Assembly: GCA_014526335.1 (NCBI GenBank) | Contig: JACTAT010000043.1 | Span: 591,726-655,725 of the forward strand | From: Chrysaora quinquecirrha | Lineage: Eukaryota; Cnidaria; Scyphozoa; Semaeostomeae; Pelagiidae | DNA: 64,000 nt | Direction of reading: 5' to 3' | In this document: positions 11,417-25,207 of the stretch, piece by piece | How the letters are laid out: each line of letters opens with the position of its first letter | Position numbering within the stretch: position 1 is the stretch's first letter | Made by a program: the position numbers and the translations under genes | The notes under the pieces: generated by a model | What the model was told of the DNA's origin: nothing | Databases searched by the model: none | Seen by the model: only the letters and a program-made list of their open reading frames with translations

Positions 11417-12850
11417 ATGAAGAGAGCCGTTCTTTCTGTCACCAGTGTTAGAGATGGTTCAAATCCAAAGGCACGAGCGAATAGAACACACAAGTGTGGC
11501 TATATACAGCAATCATAATAAAAGGAACATAAACTATATACAAAGCTAACGGGTCTCCAGTGAGATCTGGAATTACCGTGTAGTAGCGATCTATTACGAC
11601 ACACAACGATAACCGAAGAATAATCTAAAAGTTACAGAATATATTGGAACACAGGCGGAAATAAGAATTAAAACTAACCAATCGTATTCAAGAATAACAG
11701 GAAAGGTGTTCCTTAAGATTTACGTAAAAAGACGAACCTACGTTACAAAAACAACTAGTCATCAACCATAAGTAAATACTGAATGATACGAAAGAGAGGC
11801 TATTACGTTTTAAGGAAGTACAAGTTAAGCAATGAAAAGGCAGAGAATTAAATATACTTCCAGAAGAAAAATACGTTTAAGAATGAATGAAAAAGTTGGT
11901 ATCCAGGGGCGGATCCAGGGTAAATATTTACGGGTGCCCATCAAGGGGGTCCGGGGGCCTAGCCCCCGGGAAAATGACCACGCCCTTCAGAACCCCGGAG
12001 AAGGTGGGCAACGCCCTTTTTAATCCTGCAAGGAGTTTTTATAATTATAGGAAAAATTGTTAAAATCATCCTGAAAAGGAGCAAAAATGGAAGGTTTTTA
12101 AGACATGGAATAAAAAGCTTGTAAAATATGCAAAGAGCAAAATCTTCCCAAATTTCAGATATCTTAGTCAAACTCTTGGTTGGGATATCGTACATTAAAT
12201 AATCTACCATGATTCAAAGATTACCATATTTTATTCAGTCGATCTTCCTTTTCTTCTTTTTTAACTGAATTGTCGTTCAATATTTCATTTAATTCTTTTA
12301 AAACTTCAAATTCCATCAATAACATAGGGCCTAGCCTAGACAGCTTTGACACATCTAAATAAAATGGCGGCCTTTCCGCGCGCTTTTCACTTTCAAAAAG
12401 TAATGCAGCAGCAGCAACATTGATGAATAGATTTGTGTTTGAGTATTCCTATTGGCCTGCGCCATTCTGCACCATGCAGAAAACACATTTGATTGGCCTG
12501 CGCCATTTTCAGAGAAAGATGATTTGCCTGCGAATTATCTTTTGAATCTGTAGGGGCTCCCGCTAAAATTCAGGTCATGCCTAAGAGAACAAAGAGAAAG
12601 AACCATGCAAACAAAGGTTCTAGTTCCTGATTGTCCTTCTGGTCCGGTTATTCGTTTGACGGACAAGAAAGAAAACACTGCCGATGTGGTCTTTTGCAAG
12701 ACAACGTATCAAAATTTCCTTTCATGAGAATAAAAGCAAAACAATTAATCAAGGAAGTAAATGATGACGTTGCGAGGCGTTGTGTCACTGCAAAATGGGA
12801 AAATGATTGACTTAAGCCCCCGAAGACAAAGATGCCAAGTTCCCGTTATC
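11417..12850. other. No gene; one hAT-like end
   Basis: A sequence CAGGGGCGGATCCAGGG at 11903 followed by a GC-rich GGGGGTCCGGGGGCC tract resembles a hAT terminus, but no matching right end is visible. The rest is AT-rich with short open frames. Confidence 0.4.
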
Positions 12851-15800
12851 AAAATAGACAGGGAAATTACTGTAACCATCTAGCAAACTGGGTAACCGAA
12901 AATTTTATTGCTGCTATTACTTAACTACACTATTGCGGATATTTTGGCACTTGGGACATTTTTTGGTAATTGCCGGAAGTCACGTGATCGATGACGTATG
13001 TAGTTGCCGGTCAGTAAAAAATCAAAGTCAAGATATTTCAAATTTCAGTATACCATATGAAAGAGCGTCAAAAATGCAGCAAAATATTATAAGACATGCC
13101 TTGCATTTGAGCTACGGATACAAAGTTATGCACAGTTAAAAATGTGCTCCTCCGCAGAGGCTCAAATTTTTTGAGCTTTCAAAATTCATTCTGTCATCGG
13201 TCTGAAGCAAAACTACTGTCTTTTACATTTTGTTGAGGTATCACGGATGTGTAAAAGGTCCGAAACGATCAGAAAAAATTAGATTCATAGTGATAATTGT
13301 CAATCAGACGTTCTTCTTACCTACTGAACAAGGCCAAAAGCTTTTTACGTTGAGTTCATGTGCTTTTCCGATGATACTTAGGTAATGCAATGTACGCCTG
13401 TCCAATTTCAACGTCTTACCATAACTATTCCTATTTAAGGTACATAAATGGTACCAATTTGTAAGAGAAACTTAGATTCGTAGTTGTGAGAAGTCAATCA
13501 GTTGTTATCCCTCAAGCAAGCTGAAACTTTGCAACTATGTGCTGCTCTTATGATTCTTTAAGCGCTATACGCCTTTCTAAATTCAACTTAAAAACCTAAT
13601 TATTACCCAATCGGATTTATGTGGGGTACGAAAATGTCAGAAGAACTCAGATTCACGTGATAGATGGTCAATAAAACGTTCTTTTTATCCAAGGATAATC
13701 TAGTTTCGAGGACAAAAACAACTCAATGCGAAGCAATAGTCAAGAAATCAGGTCCTAAAAAGCCTGTTTCTATTTAAAAAAAAGTGTCTGTTATGTCATA
13801 TACTGGTCGTCAAGTTGTAGCTCAGAAGAAACCTTCCAGGACTAATTATAGTCCGCTATTACTTAAGAACCTTGTCATTTCTTGAAGCGTATAAAGCGGA
13901 GCGCTTGCCGATAACGGCTGGTTTACATTTGGGCACAGTGCACCGTTGGTCTGAACTTCCGACGCTTGGAAGAGCGCTTAAAGCTGACTCAATTGCGCAT
14001 TGTCAGATCTTGGCACTACGTCCGCGCTTTCGAAAATGCTGAAATAGAAAGCAGGTATATTTCAAAGCAACAGAATATAAGGTACGAGTTTCGGCTGATA
14101 ATTCAGCGCAATTTTGAAATCTCCCAAATCTGTCGTCCCTGAAAGATGAACATAGTTTGAAGCTGGCAAAAAGAATGGAAAATGTATTCACCGAGCATGA
14201 TGACAAACCAATTCATAGCGAAGCAAAGAGACAAGGGCCGATTAACGTGATTGCTATTTGTTCCCAGCGAAAATGGTCTAATTCCGCGAGAAACCGTATA
14301 CCATCATCGAAAGAAACAACGCTTACAAAGGGAACCGGTAAAGAATGTGTTAGAGTTCATAACAACAACCTCGGAAAAGCTGAAGATCAAGTCAATTAAT
14401 ACTGTAAGCAGCGCTAAATTTGCTAAACTTAGAAATGGACTTTGAATTTTTTGACCGTGAAGATAAAAAGTTGTTCGTAAAGTAAGACTTGGGGATTGCT
14501 GTTCGCCTATTTAATATACCTAATCTGATTGAAAAAACACAATAATTCTCCAAAAAGGAACGCTAACGTTGAAACTGGCTGCTATCTGCTTCACGATTCA
14601 GCCTGCTATGCTTGGTGCTCAGGTTCGGGTATGTGGTTTTCTGTAAAAGCTTTGTTAGGACGAATTGCTTTTATATATGTAATTATTGTACGGGAACGTC
14701 AACCTGTTTTCCGGCTATGCTGTTCGATAGTGACCCAGTCTCTGTTATCAGGGTCCACAGAGATCCATTGGCTTCATATTAAATAGTTCAAGCATATTAG
14801 TTACTATGTTAGGGAAGTGCGAAACGGTCTATATTCAATTTCGAGAAGCCGATGTTGCATTTGGTATGGAATGTAAATGGCAAACGTGAAAGTAGAACAA
14901 CAAGAAGAGAGATACAACCAAATAAAGGAGCAGATGATGTCAATGGCGCTTCTAATTAAACAGCGAAAGAACATTATCATGAACCGCAGGGCATCTTTTA
15001 AGGAATTATGAATAGTGGGCCAATCCAACAGGAGAGCTGGATTCCCTAAGAAAAAAGTAAGAGTAAGGTCTGCAATCAAGACTATATCAAGAAATGAATG
15101 GCTGGTAACTCCAGTGGCCTGCAAACACCTTTTTCGACCATGAAGCAAACATATAATGAGAAACATGTGCCAAAGGTGCACTTCCCAAGGAGAGTATAGA
15201 GACATACTCCCTCGAAAAATTTTGGAATTTTATGTGTCTAGAGTCGCCCTGGTTGGATTTCCGTGACTGAAATATGCTATAGTTACAAAATGATTCTATT
15301 TCACCAACTTAGAAAGGGCCCAATCTAGTGGGCCAAAAGCCACAAATTTTGCTCTTTTTACTGGGCAAGGAAAAGGGCCCACTGGGCCAATGGCCCTGTA
15401 GTTACAATGTTCAAAGATGCCCTGCATGAACGCAACTTAGTGAGTGATACCAGTGCGTTTTCTAACAATTCATTCTCATATTCTGCTATTCTTCTTTGCA
15501 AAAGATCTCGCAATGGAGCTGCAGTGGAGACTTGCACAACTAGTTATTTTATACCACGCTTTACCGCGCTTGATAAAATTCAGGGTTGAGCTACAAGTTC
15601 TAGACGCATGATGTACAGTATGTTGACCTTGAAAATACTGGTAAAGAATTATGGTCGCAAGAAAAAATACGTAAAGAATCATACAGTACAAACGATAGAA
15701 GTAGAGTAGCTACATAAAGTGTCTAAACCCTCTAAAGGCAACACATAAACGCAAAGTCGAACGCGATCTCCCAAAGCTTCTCAAGGGGTAAGAACTTTTG

Positions 15801-16377
15801 ATTATTGTAAGTCGTTGAAATTGGACAGGCGTACATTGCATTACCTAAGTATCATCGGAAAAGCACATGAACTCAACGTCAAAAACTTTTGGCCTTATTC
15901 AGTAGGTAAGAAGAACGTCTGATTGACAATTATCACTATGAATCTAAGTTTCTGATCGTTTCGGACCTTTTACACATCCGTGATACCTCAACAAAATGTA
16001 AAAGACAGTAGTTTTGCTTCAGACCGATGACAGAATCAATTTTTGAAAGCTCAAAAAATTTGAGCCTCTGCGGAGGAGCACATTTTTAACTGTGCATAAC
16101 TTTGTATCCGTAGCTCAAATGCAAGACATGTCTTATAATATTTTGCTGCCTTTTTGACGCTCTTTCATATGGTATACTGAAATTTGAAATATCTTGACTT
16201 TGATTTTTTACTGACCGGCAACTACATACGTCATCGATCACGTGACTTCCGGCAAATACCAAAAAATGTCCCAAGTGCCAAAATATCCGCAATACTATAG
16301 TTAAGCAATAGCAACAATAAAATTTTCGGTTACCCAGTTTGCTAGATGGTTACAGTAATTTCCCTGTCTATCTTTAA
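12851..16377. mobile_element. 3.5-kb element with ~570-bp terminal inverted repeats
   Basis: Sequence 12851-13430 reappears inverted at about 15805-16377, beginning ATAGACAGGGAAATTACTG at the outer edge. Differences are few, for example one codon-scale change in the shared open stretch at 12933-13139 / 16086-16292. The 2.4-kb centre has scattered open frames, including plus-strand basic peptide segments between 14157-14445 and 14880-15190, that I do not recognise and that carry stops. It could be a decayed Mutator-like or foldback element; no clear target-site duplication was found. Confidence 0.75.
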
Positions 16378-16639
16378 TAAGCAACTGGACTTTTAGTTCA
16401 ATCCTCAAAGTTGCTTAAAATATTTAAAATTCCAGCCTTACAGAATGAATGGTACCTCCACCCCCCTGAGACTCTTTTTTGCTCTTTGTTGCTTTTCAAT
16501 GCAATTGACACGTTTGCAGCAATGTACTGTATACATAAATCTCAACCAAAAAGTTAAACAAATCTTAGTTGCTTTTAGACCAGTTGCTCAAAAAACTGTA
16601 ACAAGATTGATGTAGCTCTGATGTTATTTATCTTCTCAT

Positions 16640-16946
16640 TACTCTTAGGTGCCTTATTGATGGGGGGACGGAATAGGCGGGAGGAGGTGGAACTGCAGTC
16701 AGGATCTAATTAGCGGGGGGTCGGAATAAACGGGAGAGGGTCGGGTTTTGTTTTACAAACTGTCAGGAAACTGCTGAAATACAGTGCGAGGGGCACTATA
16801 GTACTTACTGTGTATAGGCTAGGGAACTCCATTGCTCTAACCAACAAATAGAGTATAGAGTAAGAACGTCAGAAAACATCAATATCAATGCAAATCTTAA
16901 TAAGTGGGGGTCCTAGTAAGAGCGGGCGGTTAGACACCTAAGAGTA
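16640..16946. mobile_element. MITE, terminal repeat TACTCTTAGGTG
   Basis: TACTCTTAGGTGCCT at 16640 is inverted at CACCTAAGAGTA ending at 16946. The interior contains G-rich AGGCGGGAGGAGG tracts. A single related end, TACTCTTGGGTGCCTAATTG, lies at 17417. Confidence 0.65.
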
Positions 16947-16949
16947 ATC

Positions 16950-18400
16950 ATCGGATGCCTTTTAAAAATGCATTTCAGAATGAATCCTGACGTCGGCAGG
17001 TACCAAGACTTGTTTTGTAACATAAAATCTCTCGGGCAGAGTTTTATGAATTTTGAGCCAAACTATAATTTGACCAAATAATGAATCAAAATCAAAACTT
17101 CCATAGTGCTTCTATAGCGAGTAATGGCTTAAAGATTTATAATGTATAAATTCAAATTACTAAGGGTCTGAATTTTTTGCCGTCAAATGCGTAAAGCGAA
17201 TTTCGAAAACGAAGGTGCATTGTTCGTCTACTGTAAGTTGAAAGGGTGTATTGCTCTTTCAACAAGTGTCCTGGGGCGCCTAATAAGCTATAACAAAACG
17301 GATGGCCAGGGTGTGACACTTAAGGATTTGCTTAGAGGCAACGAAAACAGCAAGCAAGGAAGAATAGAGAAGACAAGATAGCGACTTAATTTTGAATTCG
17401 GTTCAATTTATGGGAGTACTCTTGGGTGCCTAATTGCCGTCACCCGCTAATTTATCTTTTGAAAAATTTCCAACACCCCTGCTCGTATTAGATAAAATAG
17501 ATATTTTTTTAAAATTTCTTAACTTTTGGGTTCATATTGATATAATGAATATGGTATACCCCAAAAATTTATTGAACCTTCCTGGAGGGCCTTCATACAG
17601 ATTTACATATAGATTAGGGCTTTCATTCACGGCTGGTCCTTCAACAAGGAACGTAGGGTCGTTTTCTTACACTATACTAACAACTTGTTTTTCATTTTTA
17701 TAATAAATTTTCTCCATAGTAGAACAGTTTCAAAACAAAGTTAAATAATAATAAAGGCAGTTGAAGAGTTGTTTCGTTTCTTCGTTTCATGATCATCTTC
17801 AGTTCATGATCCTTTTGACTGTTTTGAAAAACGCGAATCTGAATTTTAATGGATTGCATGATGTAGGGTTGTGCTCTTTATAAGAACCAGTAAAGTTTAA
17901 CTTAAGCTGGCTAACTTTTGCCTTTTAGCCTGAAACATTCTTAATTTGTTCTTAAGAGTGGAAAAGTGATGACGTCACGAAAATATAGTTTTTAGAATTT
18001 CTCAATTTGCTCTTCATTTTTTGAAATAGCATGAAAAATAATGCAAAAATGTCGAAAATCTGTCGAAAATTACTCATTGCTCATTGCAAAAGGCTATAGG
18101 CTACATATATTGAATACATATACAGAATACATTTCAATAGCAAGTCGCTGTATTCTCTGGTTCATAATCATCGGAAATCGCTGCATTCTCAGTGACTTGC
18201 CATTGTAATATATTTCTTCAAATGGCCATATCTCAGCCAATGGGTAAGCATTATTTTGACGCTCTTCAAGAAAATGAAGAGCAAATTGAGAACTTCTAAA
18301 AATAGATTTTCACTTTGCATTTTTTCCTCGACTACAGTAAGATTTTTATTGAATTTTGGGAGTGGCCCTAGCCTACCCTGTAGGTTTGTGTAATTGCAGC
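16950..18400. other. No recognised gene
   Basis: The stretch holds the lone TACTCTTGGGTG end at 17417 and a word-type fragment with CATTCTTAATTTGTTCTTAA near 17935. I see no exon. Confidence 0.4.
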
Positions 18401-18407
18401 ACTATTT

Positions 18408-18590
18408 TTATTCAGTAAAGGGGAGGGATAACATCAGTACAGCGGAGGGATGACATGAGTCGTGTGGGGATAATATTTAGTAGAGTGAAGGCTATTCAGT
18501 AAAGCGGAGGGATAACATCAAAACAACGGAGGGATGACTAGATTTGTGTGTGGGGGGATAACATTGAGTACGGTTGAGGCTGGTCTGTCA
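18408..18590. repeat. Degenerate GGAGGGATAACATCA repeat
   Basis: Variants of CAGTAAAGCGGAGGGATAAC recur four to five times at irregular spacing. The core AGTAAnGnGGAGG is shared with the array at 52800-53500, so the two are probably the same repeat family. Confidence 0.6.
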
Positions 18591-18610
18591 TTTTATTGAG
18601 AAAGTAGTTT

Positions 18611-20150
18611 CTGTATTTGTCATTGAACTGTTTTCGTCGTACTCGCTGTATTCATCTAAGGAATGCTTAACCCAAAGGCTTGATTCACAAAGATGAGTTT
18701 CTGTACTTGTCGTTGAACTGTTTCGCTGTATTCATCTAAGGAATGCTTAACCAGAAGGCTTGATTCACAAAGATGAGTTTCTGTACTTGTCGTTCAACTG
18801 TTTCGCTGTATTCATCTAAGGAATGCTTAACCAAAAGGCTTGATTCACAAAGATGAGTTTCTGTACTTGTCGTTTAACTGATTCGCTGTATTCATCTAAG
18901 GAATGCTTAACCAAAAGGCTTCATTCACAAAGACGAGTTTCTGTACTTGTCGTTCAACTGTTTCGCTGTATTCATCTAAGGAATGCTTAACCAAAAGGCT
19001 TGATTCACAAAGATGAGTTTCTGTACTTGTCGTTCAACTGTTTCGCTGTATTCATCTAAGGAATGCTTAACCAAAAGGCTTGATTCACAAAGATGAGTTT
19101 CTGTACTTGTCGTTCAACTGTTTCGCTGTATTCATCTAAGGAATGCTTAACCAAAAGGCTTGATTCACAAAGATGAGTTTCTGTACTTGTCGTTTAACTG
19201 ATTCGCTGTATTCATCTAAGGAATGCTTAACCAAAAGGCTTCATTCACAAAGATGAGTTTCTGTACTTGTCGTTCAACTGTTTCGCTGTATTCATCTAAG
19301 GAATGCTTAACCAAAAGGCTTGATTCACAAAGATGAGTTTCTGTACTTGTCGTTCAACTGTTTCGCTGTATTCATCTAAGGAATGCTTAACCAAAAGGCT
19401 TGATTCACAAAGATGAGTTTCTGTACTTGTCGTTCAACTGTTTCGCTGTATTCATCTAAGGAATGCTTAACCAAAAGGCTTCATTCACAAAGATGAGTTT
19501 CTGTACTTGTCGTTCAACTGTTTCGCTGTATTCATCTAAGGAATGCTTAACCAAAAGGCTTGATTCACAAAGATGAGTTTCTGTACTTGTCGTTCAACTG
19601 TTTCGCTGTATTCATCTAAGGAATGCTTAACCAAAAGGCTTGATTCACAAAGATGAGTTTCTGTACTTGTCGTTCAACTGTTTCGCTGTATTCATCTAAG
19701 GAATGCTTAACCAAAAGGCTTGATTCACAAAGATGAGTTTCTGTATTTGTCGTTCAACTGTTTCGCTGTATTCATCTAAGGAATGCTTAACCAAAAGGCT
19801 TGATTCACAAAGATGAGTTTCTGTACTTGTCGTTCAACTGTTTCGCTGTATTCATCTAAGGAATGCTTAACCAAAAGGCTTGATTCACAAAGATGAGTTT
19901 CTGTACTTGTCGTTCAACTGTTTCGCTGTATTCATCTAAGGAATGCTTAACCAAAAGGCTTGATTCACAAAGATGAGTTTCTGTACTTGTCGTTCAACTG
20001 TTTCGCTGTATTCATCTAAGGAATGCTTAACCAAAAGGCTTGATTCACAAAGATGAGTTTCTGTACTTGTCGTTCAACTGTTTCGCTGTATTCATCTAAG
20101 GAATGCTTAACCAAAAGGCTTGATTCACAAAGATGAGTTTCTGTACTTGT
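18611..20150. repeat. 80-bp satellite array, about 19 units
   Basis: The unit contains GATGAGTTTCTGTACTTGTC, CTGTATTCATCTAAGG and AATGCTTAACCAAAAGG, and recurs every 80 bp. The first unit is diverged; most others differ at zero to two sites. A paired variant (TTTAACTGATTC followed by GGCTTCATTC) at 18872 and 19192 is 320 bp apart, showing duplication of a four-unit block. No open frame runs through it. Confidence 0.95.
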
Positions 20151-21560
20151 TGGACATTTTGAATATCATTTGACTGAAAGAATGAGTTATTGATTTTTCT
20201 GTTTTCTTGCGTAAGGATTACGTAAGGCTATAAAGTTGCACAATTTGTTACAGTACGTTTTTGGATTGTAAAGTTCTAAAGTCTATTTATTCAGAGATAC
20301 TAACCCACATCATCATGATATTTACATGATATATCTCACTTGAGTTGAATATCATGTAGTATTAATTTTATGAAATTCAAACTTAAGAATAAATTATTTA
20401 TAAATTATTAAGTTAGGGGGTCCCTTTTTTTGGGCTACCCCATATATGTATATATATATACATAGAATTATTCACATACAATAAGTGCTTTGAAAAGACA
20501 GGTTCAATTAGTTATTTTGCTACATTTCCAGAGATTTCCTAAAGAGGCAACAGAAATCTAGGCTTCAGAGGCAACTTCTTGCTTCTTTGTCAAATACTTG
20601 CTTCATTGTTTCCTAAAAGGTAGAATATGGATATAAGAACTATAAGAAATAAAAACAGTTGGATATCTTAGCCTTTGCTTGAAAAATTTTCAAATAATTT
20701 AGTTTACAGTTTATGAAGTGAAAATGAACAATAAATATGTAATATGACGAGTAAGTGTGTATGACAGCTAACCAGCTTATTTAAAAACAAATGGAACATT
20801 TGCTACTCTAGACAAAAGAAAAATACTAAAACTCTTGCACCTGGACTAGAATGGGTTCAACTTCTTCCTCACTTAAAATTTGGAAGTTTAAAAATACAAA
20901 ACAACATGATTTAATGTTCAATGCCACTCTCACAATCAAACCTTCTGCTGGCTTGTTTTAATGATTTTTGAATAAATGAGAGGTAAAGACAAACAGACTC
21001 TGTGTTCTTTCTGAGTTTAATGATTTTCTAGCAAAAACTGTAGCATGACACGAAACCTTTATCTATTTTGTTTAGAACAATGAAAACTGAAAGTTTGTTT
21101 TTCTTCTTTTTAGGTTAAACGCATGCTATGTATTTAGTATTTTTAGCATCCTAGCATGAGGTTTTGTCTTTAATTGGCAAAATACTGGCAATAGAGAAAA
21201 ATGATTCACAATATTCACAATAATGATTTCAGATAAAACCGATAAAAATTTCAAATCTTGGACCGAATATGTTTGATCGTTTTGCCAGGGCCGAACAGTT
21301 GATGCTCCTCGATGATTTTGACCCATGAAAAGTCAGCATTTGTTTTTAAGCGCAGAGAATGTTAAAGAAATTTTAGGATCTGAGGATAAAAATCCAGTTG
21401 CTGAATGTGGTAAAATAGTGTACACGTGTACCACCACTCTTAAAACCTTAAAAAGAACGGATAAAAATATCTTTGTTTGTACCGTTTGTAGCTACGTGTT
21501 CGTTATATGGAATAAACATTTTGAATTTAATGAAATTATTAAGGATGCTAAGATTCGTTG
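20151..21560. other. No recognised gene
   Basis: AT-rich sequence with a short ATATATGTATATATATATAC tract near 20442. An open frame of 84 codons starts at 21325 but lacks recognisable motifs. Confidence 0.4.
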
Positions 21561-21565
21561 GCATT

Positions 21566-21960
21566 ACACTTTTTTTTAATAAGCACCTTCACTTTCGCCC
21601 AGCCCTCAAAGTTGCTTAAAATTTTTGACATTTCAGCCCTCAAAGTTGCTTAAACGTTGCTTAACATTTTTTGTAGCTACCTACTAACCACCCCTGACTT
21701 CGCGGGTCAAAATCGTCATCTGTTTAGGCCTACAACATGACTTTTGGGAGACAGTAAGTGGAAAAACGTTAGCTAACGAACTTCAAAACAGAAAACATAA
21801 GAACGAAGAACAATTTCCGAACACAAGATATAGAATAAGCTTGGTTGTTTGACTTCTTAGTTTTCTTACAGTAATTCAATTGAGCCCTCAAGTTGCTAAA
21901 TGTTAAGGTCAGTTCAGCCCTAGTTGCTTATTGAGCGGTTGCTTATTAAAAAATAAGTGT
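21566..21960. mobile_element. Word-type MITE (word AAGCAAC / GTTGCTTA), 395 bp
   Basis: The ends are ACACTTTTTTTTAATAAGCA at 21566 and TTGCTTATTAAAAAATAAGTGT at 21960. The interior repeats AGTTGCTTAA several times (near 21607, 21644, 21656, 21921), the inverse of the word in the terminal repeat. It shares long inverted similarity with 10230-10542. Confidence 0.75.
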
Positions 21961-22022
21961 ACATCTTTACAGCATTAAAGGCAAAAAGGAGAGAAAACAA
22001 TCCTCATAAAGATAGTACATAC

Positions 22023-22223
22023 CTGGTTCACTGCATCTACTATAGCTTCTGTTTGACATTCCAAGACTTCGCTCGACCTTCTTTGACTTGAGTACAGACT
22101 GCAGAATCTTCTCAGCGTTCTTATTGAACATTTCAGCCCTAGACTTTCAATTACTGATTCATAGGAATGACCTTTTAATACCAAGTCCTCTATAAAATGC
22201 TTAGAATGATGCAGCGCGTCCAT
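22023..22223 (-). CDS. Possible first exon of a gene with an HTH-like N-terminus
   Basis: A 67-codon open stretch from an ATG at 22223 to a consensus donor CAG|GTATGT. The peptide has the pattern FIEDLVLKGHSYESVIESL followed by IRTLRRF, like the N-terminal helix-turn-helix of integrase-core proteins common in marine invertebrate genomes. No downstream exon was found, and a MITE begins 63 bp away, so it may be a remnant of a mobile gene. Confidence 0.3.
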
Positions 22224-22229
22224 TTGAGT

Positions 22230-25200
22230 AACTATAGTAAATCTCAAGGGTGAACGAAAAACAGCCAGCCAGAAAAAACTGCACAAAATTATTACAATAA
22301 GTAAAAAACGTCTAGAATTATAAACATTTTCAAAATTTCCAATGCCTAAACCTATAATTTTTGAAATGACACGAAAATAAATCACGTAATTTGCACAACC
22401 CCCCGGATAAAATTCCACCCTTAGAGATTAAGAGTTTCCGCTTTTCCGCTTTTGGGTTTTAAATCTATGACCTTCATAATGCAGGCTGTCAGAATGCCTC
22501 ATGTTCTTCGGATTGTTGATTTGTGAGATGGTAAGTGCATGGTACAAGTTGTTCGGGTAACTACATATTTTTATACTTTCCTATTCCTTTCATGAACAAG
22601 AGGAGAACAGAGCAACTCAATATCCCAAAAATGAAAGCCGATATTGTGATTTTATATCTTAAATGAATAGGCTTGGTACAGGAAATCATTCGGTGAATTG
22701 CTTTTGCGACCGAAATCCCAATCTGAAGCAAAATGACATCAACTCTCCGTATGGTTGGCCACTTAGATCCACGCACCATAAAGATAAATAAAGTCATTAG
22801 ATTCCGTATTTACAGAATGTTTCTTTCCTTACAGATTACAATATTTGAACTGTACTGTAATGAATATTTAATTTATATTCACGCGAATTTCATCATGTAA
22901 TAGAAAATATGAAGATGCGCTTGAAAATCAATAATATAGTTCCTTACAATGTATGTTTAGAATTCTAGGATCGATGTCTGACATCATAGTTAATAGAGAA
23001 ATGGATTTCTCTATTAACTGTGCTGATAAGCAGTTCTGCAGGCTGCGTGGCTATATGAAGTGTGATTCATATACGATTGGTATATGAAGTGTTTTTTCGT
23101 ATACATGACGAGGTTTAACTATCGATGATAACGACTTAAAACTAATAAAACTGGCTATTGGGTTATTGAGTACATAGAATATAAAATTTAAAAACCTTAT
23201 TTAGTTGTGTCCTTACAAGGGTAAATAAGAGTTAATATAGGTTTTTGATATCTGCAATAGGAAAATTACTTTACATCTTTGATACAAACAAATAGCTATG
23301 TCAAAGGAACTAAAGGCCCGGACAAAATAATTGACAAGTACGGAGGTCTGGACCCTATTAATCTTAGTAGTCTGGACACTAGTCACGTTTCCTGTTTCCT
23401 TTTTATTGTGTAGCTTAGCTTTTACATTCACTCGCTTTTATTCGCTTTCTACGTTCGCTCTGACGTTAACGTTCATGTTTATTCACGATTATTACTATGT
23501 TATTCTTAGTTAGGTGTTTTGTATATAGTTTTCAACGTGTTGTCTCTTTCTACACTTCACAATAATGTAGAAAATGAATATAGACAAGGAAAGATAAATA
23601 AGAACACTTAATAACGCTTACTTTTCTGATGTAAGATGTCGCCATGGTTTCTTCTGCAAATGAAGATGTCTCATTGCCAATGAGATCTGCCCAATATTCT
23701 ACACTGTCAGATAAAGAGTTAAAATTCATTTTATTCACTTTATAGGAAGAAACTTTCGCGTTTTTTCATTTTTTTTTGATTCGCGAAAATGTTTCTCGCA
23801 AAAGCTTTTATGATATGAATTTGCGTAAGTTAATTCACGCCAAAGTTTCTACACGTCATGTTTGTAAAAACTTATTTAAAGATTATGTTTTCCGCTCAAA
23901 GTTTTTACCAAGACTATTTCATGGCTAATAACTATTCATGGTCAGGTCAGTACATTTGTAAGACACTGTTGCTATCATTAAAGGGTATGAGATCGCCGCG
24001 AGTTCATTTTCCCGAAAATTATGTTTGTTTGGCTACGTGGAAAAGTTCAATGCAGCAAAATGTCCCGTATTGTCTCATTTGCGAAAGTTATTTCCAAAAC
24101 CCTCGCATTTCCTTGGAATAGTGTACCGCGCAAAGAAATCTTTAGAAAGAGGTTTAGCTGGCTTTCTGCTCTGGATTTCAAGTCCAAAACAAGGCAAACC
24201 GAAGCGAACGTTTCAATTAATTTCAAAGAGAAATTTTCAAAAATGACTACCAAATAAGCAAACTGCTCTTGACAATTAATAAACATAACCTATTTTGTCC
24301 ATTTTGTAATAAATTCTCAAGAAAACTAAAAAGTAAATATATAATTATGTAATATGGATCTTGTTTAAAATGTAACTGCTGTGTCAACAGAATATTATGG
24401 CTATGTTCAGTTTCTTTAGCTTCTAGAGATGACGGAAATCCCGCTGAAAGTTTACAACTAAAACTCAGAGTTTTTCATTTCTAGGTGTAGCTTAGCTAGT
24501 TAGCTTTCATAAGTTGACAAGTTGCGACTATCCTGTATTTATCCTGCAAGGCTTGCGATGTAACAAACCTCGTATTCATGCAAATATTACTAGTGCGAGG
24601 CTAGTTTCTTTCACTGATATCAGCGAAACTCTGCTAAATGGCCAGTCAGCGCAAGACTAAAATTGTAGGGCAAATATAGCAACAAAATCTGTTCAAACAG
24701 TTTCAGTTAACCAATGAATTTCAATTTCAATAAAAATTGATGGCAATCTTCCTGGTCTTGGCAAGCCGAGCAAAATACAGTTTCAAACTTGCAGTCTTTC
24801 AATTAGTCCGAGCAAGACTGAGAGAAGTGAGTGTATGCTTCACTGCAAATTTTTTAGTCAACGAGTCTCGTGGAATAAGCCAACAAAAAACAGCTGCCAC
24901 CAAGTCAAAAAATCGTGCATGCAGTAGAAACTTAGAGAAGTTTGACCCGATGGTCATATACTTCTAATATGAAAAACCTGCATCATCTGATGCTCAATTT
25001 GCTTGTTTTGTTTGCCCAAAGTTGTTTTGTTTTAGTTGAAAGAGGTTTTAAATCTTAAAACTTGTATATTTAATTGAAATTACAAAAAGGGTTTGAAAAT
25101 GAGAGCTGATTCGATAATACTCATTTTAAAGGTCCTAAACCGATTTCGACTTTCAATCAAGATGATGAGTTTTATAAAGAACTGAAGTACATGTGAATTG
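22230..25200. other. No recognised gene
   Basis: A short perfect-looking hairpin (AGTTAATAGAGAAAT and inverse) lies near 22988-23019. Around 23745-24130 there are many TTTCGCGAAA-type and GCGAAAGT-type words typical of a decayed MITE. Open frames are short and overlapping, without motifs. Confidence 0.4.
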
Positions 25201-25207
25201 TCTAAAA

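Noticed and set aside
12933..13139. 68-codon frame repeated at 16086-16292 as a conserved gene pair
   Set aside because: It is simply the same inverted-repeat sequence read twice; the peptide has no known motif.
14804..15205. 133-codon hydrophobic minus-strand frame as a membrane protein
   Set aside because: It lies within the core of the long-inverted-repeat element; the complementary strand looks more like decayed basic coding sequence, and no splice or start context supports it.
18611..20150. Possible CRISPR array
   Set aside because: The 80-bp units are continuous with no unique spacers, there are no cas genes, and the DNA is eukaryotic.
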